NCBI GenBank assembly: GCA_003162615.1
Contig: PMNG01000022.1
Coordinates: forward strand, 3,011-18,351
Direction: 5' to 3'
Length of the DNA stretch: 15,341 bases
Source of the DNA: Methanothrix sp.
Lineage (GTDB): Archaea > Halobacteriota > Methanosarcinia > Methanotrichales > Methanotrichaceae
Positions 13,676-15,341 of the stretch are shown one piece after another (position 1 is the stretch's first letter; every line of letters begins with the position of its first letter). The position numbers were made by a program, and so were the translations under genes. The notes beneath the pieces were generated by a model. It had not been told where the DNA came from and did not search any database. It saw only the letters and a program-made list of their open reading frames with translations.

Positions 13676-14740
13676 ATGAAGGTCCTTCAGATCTCTCCCT
13701 ATTTTCCCCCTCATGTTGGCGGGATAGAGTATCATGTCAAAGGACTCTCGGATGGGCTCACCGAGAGAGGATACGAGGTCGAAGTGGCCACATCGTGCGG
13801 GAACAGCCAAGGAAAGTTCTTGCGCATACCCTGCATTGACTTTCTTTACTTTCCGGTGCCTTTGAGTTTTCCCCAGCGTGAGGCGGATGTCTACCACAGC
13901 CATGTTCCAAGCCCCACCTTCGCCTTCTGGTTCAAAGATTCAGCTCCTCACGTAGTGACTTACCATAACGACGTCGTTGTTCCTTGCAGGGTCAATGGTC
14001 ACTGTCTTCCCAGGTCTCTGGGAGGTTCCCTGGAATGGATAAACCGGAAATTAGTAGGGCCCGTTCTGGACAGGGCGGAAATCATAATCGCCACAACGAA
14101 GAGCTATGCTGAGACGTCCCCGGTGCTCAGAGACTACCTTCATAAGATCGAGATTGTCCCCAACGCCGTGGATACAACTATTTTTCGACCCGGTCTGAGC
14201 AGGGACAACTACGTCCTGTACGTCGGAAGGCTGGTGGATTACAAGGGGATCGAGATGCTGCTTCTAGCCATGAGACTGGTCCAAAACAAGGAGAATCTGT
14301 GGCTGATGATGGTCGGAGACGGCTATGACAGGTCCCGCTTTGAGAAGATCGCTAGTCGGATGAGACTCAAAATCGAGTTCACAGGACGGGTGGATCGAAA
14401 TAAGCTTATAGATCTTCTCTCCAGGGCGGAGATGCTCGTTTTGCCCTCTGCCAACAGGTTGGAAGCCTTCGGAATAGTATTGCTGGAGGCAATGGCCTGC
14501 CAGACCCCTGTACTTGCCTATGATACTCCCGGCGTGAACGAAGTGGCCATGAATGGTGGAATGATCTTCTCCGAAACCACTGAGCTGGCCGAGCAGATCC
14601 TGGAGCTGCATAGGGACGAATCCAGAAGGTCCGCCTTGGGTGAGCGGGGAAGAATAGCTGTAAGGGAGAAGTACTCCTGGGAAAAAGTGTTGGATAAGGT
14701 CGAGTCCATCTATGACGAAGTAACTCAATGCACCATGTAA
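13676..14740 (+). CDS. GT4-family glycosyltransferase
   Basis: A cytoplasmic or membrane-associated glycosyltransferase of 354 residues with the GT-B fold. It transfers a sugar from a nucleotide donor to a lipid, protein or glycan acceptor with retention. N-terminal landmarks: KVLQISPYFPPHVGGIEYHV (nucleotide-sugar enzymes of this family begin this way), YHSHVPSP and VVTYHND. C-terminal landmarks: VPNAVDTTIFRP, YVLYVGRLVDYKGIEMLL, MVGDGYDR and the E-x7-E signature EAFGIVLLEAMACQTPVLAY, followed by GVNEV. Length and order are complete. ATG 13676 is taken as start, with AAAGGA 11 bases upstream; TTG 13667 in the same frame is an alternative. Donor and acceptor are unknown. It may serve S-layer N-glycosylation, given the many sequon-rich secreted proteins nearby, but that is inference. 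Confidence 0.92.
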   Translation: MKVLQISPYFPPHVGGIEYHVKGLSDGLTERGYEVEVATSCGNSQGKFLRIPCIDFLYFPVPLSFPQREADVYHSHVPSPTFAFWFKDSAPHVVTYHNDVVVPCRVNGHCLPRSLGGSLEWINRKLVGPVLDRAEIIIATTKSYAETSPVLRDYLHKIEIVPNAVDTTIFRPGLSRDNYVLYVGRLVDYKGIEMLLLAMRLVQNKENLWLMMVGDGYDRSRFEKIASRMRLKIEFTGRVDRNKLIDLLSRAEMLVLPSANRLEAFGIVLLEAMACQTPVLAYDTPGVNEVAMNGGMIFSETTELAEQILELHRDESRRSALGERGRIAVREKYSWEKVLDKVESIYDEVTQCTM

Positions 14741-15341
14741 TCTAAAAGTAGAATCTCATCAGACAACTACATAAAAAATTATTGTAATAGACGAGATCCC
14801 ATCTGCGGCCAACAGAAGACTTCAGCACCATAATGATTGGCTATTTTGTGGCATTTTTCTTATCATGAAGCGGAAGAGCGAGGACCACCCTGGAGACCTG
14901 GATGTAATCAAATGGTGGAGGCGAGAGCTTAGGCCTTGAGCAGCTATGAGCAACTGCAGGATAAGATAGATGTTTGGCAGACGGAATTAACCAATTCCTT
15001 TTAGCACAATGGGCAATCCGCTCTAAATATTTCGCTCAATTTATCACAAAGGAGGATAAATGCGGTGACAGGCTATCGCTGTCCGTCGACTATTATCTCG
15101 GTTAGCTGATCGAAGCTTGCTGGAAGTCAATGACTCGGATTGGAAACTTCCCCGCATTATGCTAACATCTCACCAAAATGCCGTTCATGCCGGTTAGAGT
15201 ATCAATAGACAGTCGATTATCATTGGAATAGCGTCGTTACAGCAATAATATAGAGTCCGCAAATAAATCCAGAGCCAAGACAGCCTATAAAGAAGTTATT
15301 CGTCCATATGATCTTTAGTTTTGGCTCTTCGCTGTTTCATG
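14741..15341. other. 600-base terminal region, no intact gene seen
   Basis: Two short plus-strand frames abut: ATG 14865 to TGA 14939 (24 residues, DHPGDLDVIKWWRRELRP) and TTG 14936 to TAG 15004 (SSYEQLQDKIDVWQTELTNS). They read as one small protein with a frameshift. At 15022-15033 an AT-rich CTAAATATTTCG is followed by a perfect GGAGG at 15051-15055. The ATG at 15060 stops after two codons, and GTG 15065 gives only 14 codons. On the minus strand 15336-15223 has a hydrophobic frame without a start codon. Confidence 0.4.

Noticed and set aside
15223..15336. Minus-strand hydrophobic stretch resembling a membrane helix
   Set aside because: It is closed upstream by TGA at 15337-15339, with no ATG, GTG or TTG start and only 37 codons.
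1..15341. CRISPR arrays, tRNA or rRNA genes, intact transposases
   Set aside because: No regularly spaced repeats, no TTCGA-type T-loop with acceptor pairing, no rRNA-like conserved stretches and no DDE or serine-recombinase motifs were found by reading.

Overview
The window most likely comes from a methanogenic archaeon of the Methanosarcinales, possibly Methanothrix/Methanosaeta-like. The genus is an inference from style and cannot be settled here. Four things point to archaea and methanogens: an FrhB/FdhB-type F420-handling iron-sulfur protein, an F420-type split-barrel protein, a PGF-CTERM archaeosortase sorting signal, and many secreted Asn-rich proteins with N-X-S/T sequons. Several genes appear to start at TTG or GTG just downstream of GGAGG/GGTGA-type ribosome binding sites. 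Gene density is low, with several long non-coding stretches.

Left part (1-4767, all + strand): the 3' end of a nitrogenase component-1-like gene (closest in style to NifN) overlaps by 4 bases a PPOX/F420-type flavin-fold protein. A molybdate ABC transporter operon follows: modA (substrate-binding protein), an FrhB-like two-[4Fe-4S] F420 oxidoreductase subunit, a possible 36-residue microprotein, modB (permease) and modC (ATPase). The intergenic DNA before modA carries three inverted repeats that are candidate operators. Together these genes suggest Mo uptake placed beside Mo- and F420-dependent redox chemistry.

Middle part (4768-11795): this is dominated by exported proteins. On the - strand lie a LolA/LppX-like secreted protein and, just after it, a tandem DUF333 secreted protein with a Tyr-rich linker. 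After about 1 kb without a gene comes a + strand exported cupredoxin with a complete His-Cys-His-Met copper site and a DUF4399-like N-terminal domain. A - strand cassette of small, overlapping or interrupted unknown ORFs follows (8744-9699). Then come a PGF-CTERM surface protein, a small helical protein, and an SdrD-B-like secreted protein that is split by an apparent single-base frameshift. A second decayed minus-strand stretch (4828-5040) sits downstream of modC.

Right part (11930-15341): a radical SAM protein with a C-terminal Cys cluster (- strand, apparently leaderless) and a GT4 glycosyltransferase (+ strand) diverge across about 0.8 kb holding only remnant-like ORFs. The last 600 bases hold no convincing gene, but do contain a very good ribosome binding site in front of a 14-codon ORF.

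No CRISPR array, tRNA, rRNA or intact insertion sequence was seen. The strongest candidates for something undescribed are the FrhB-like protein and microprotein built into the mod operon, the inverted repeats ahead of modA, and the 8744-9699 small-ORF cassette.
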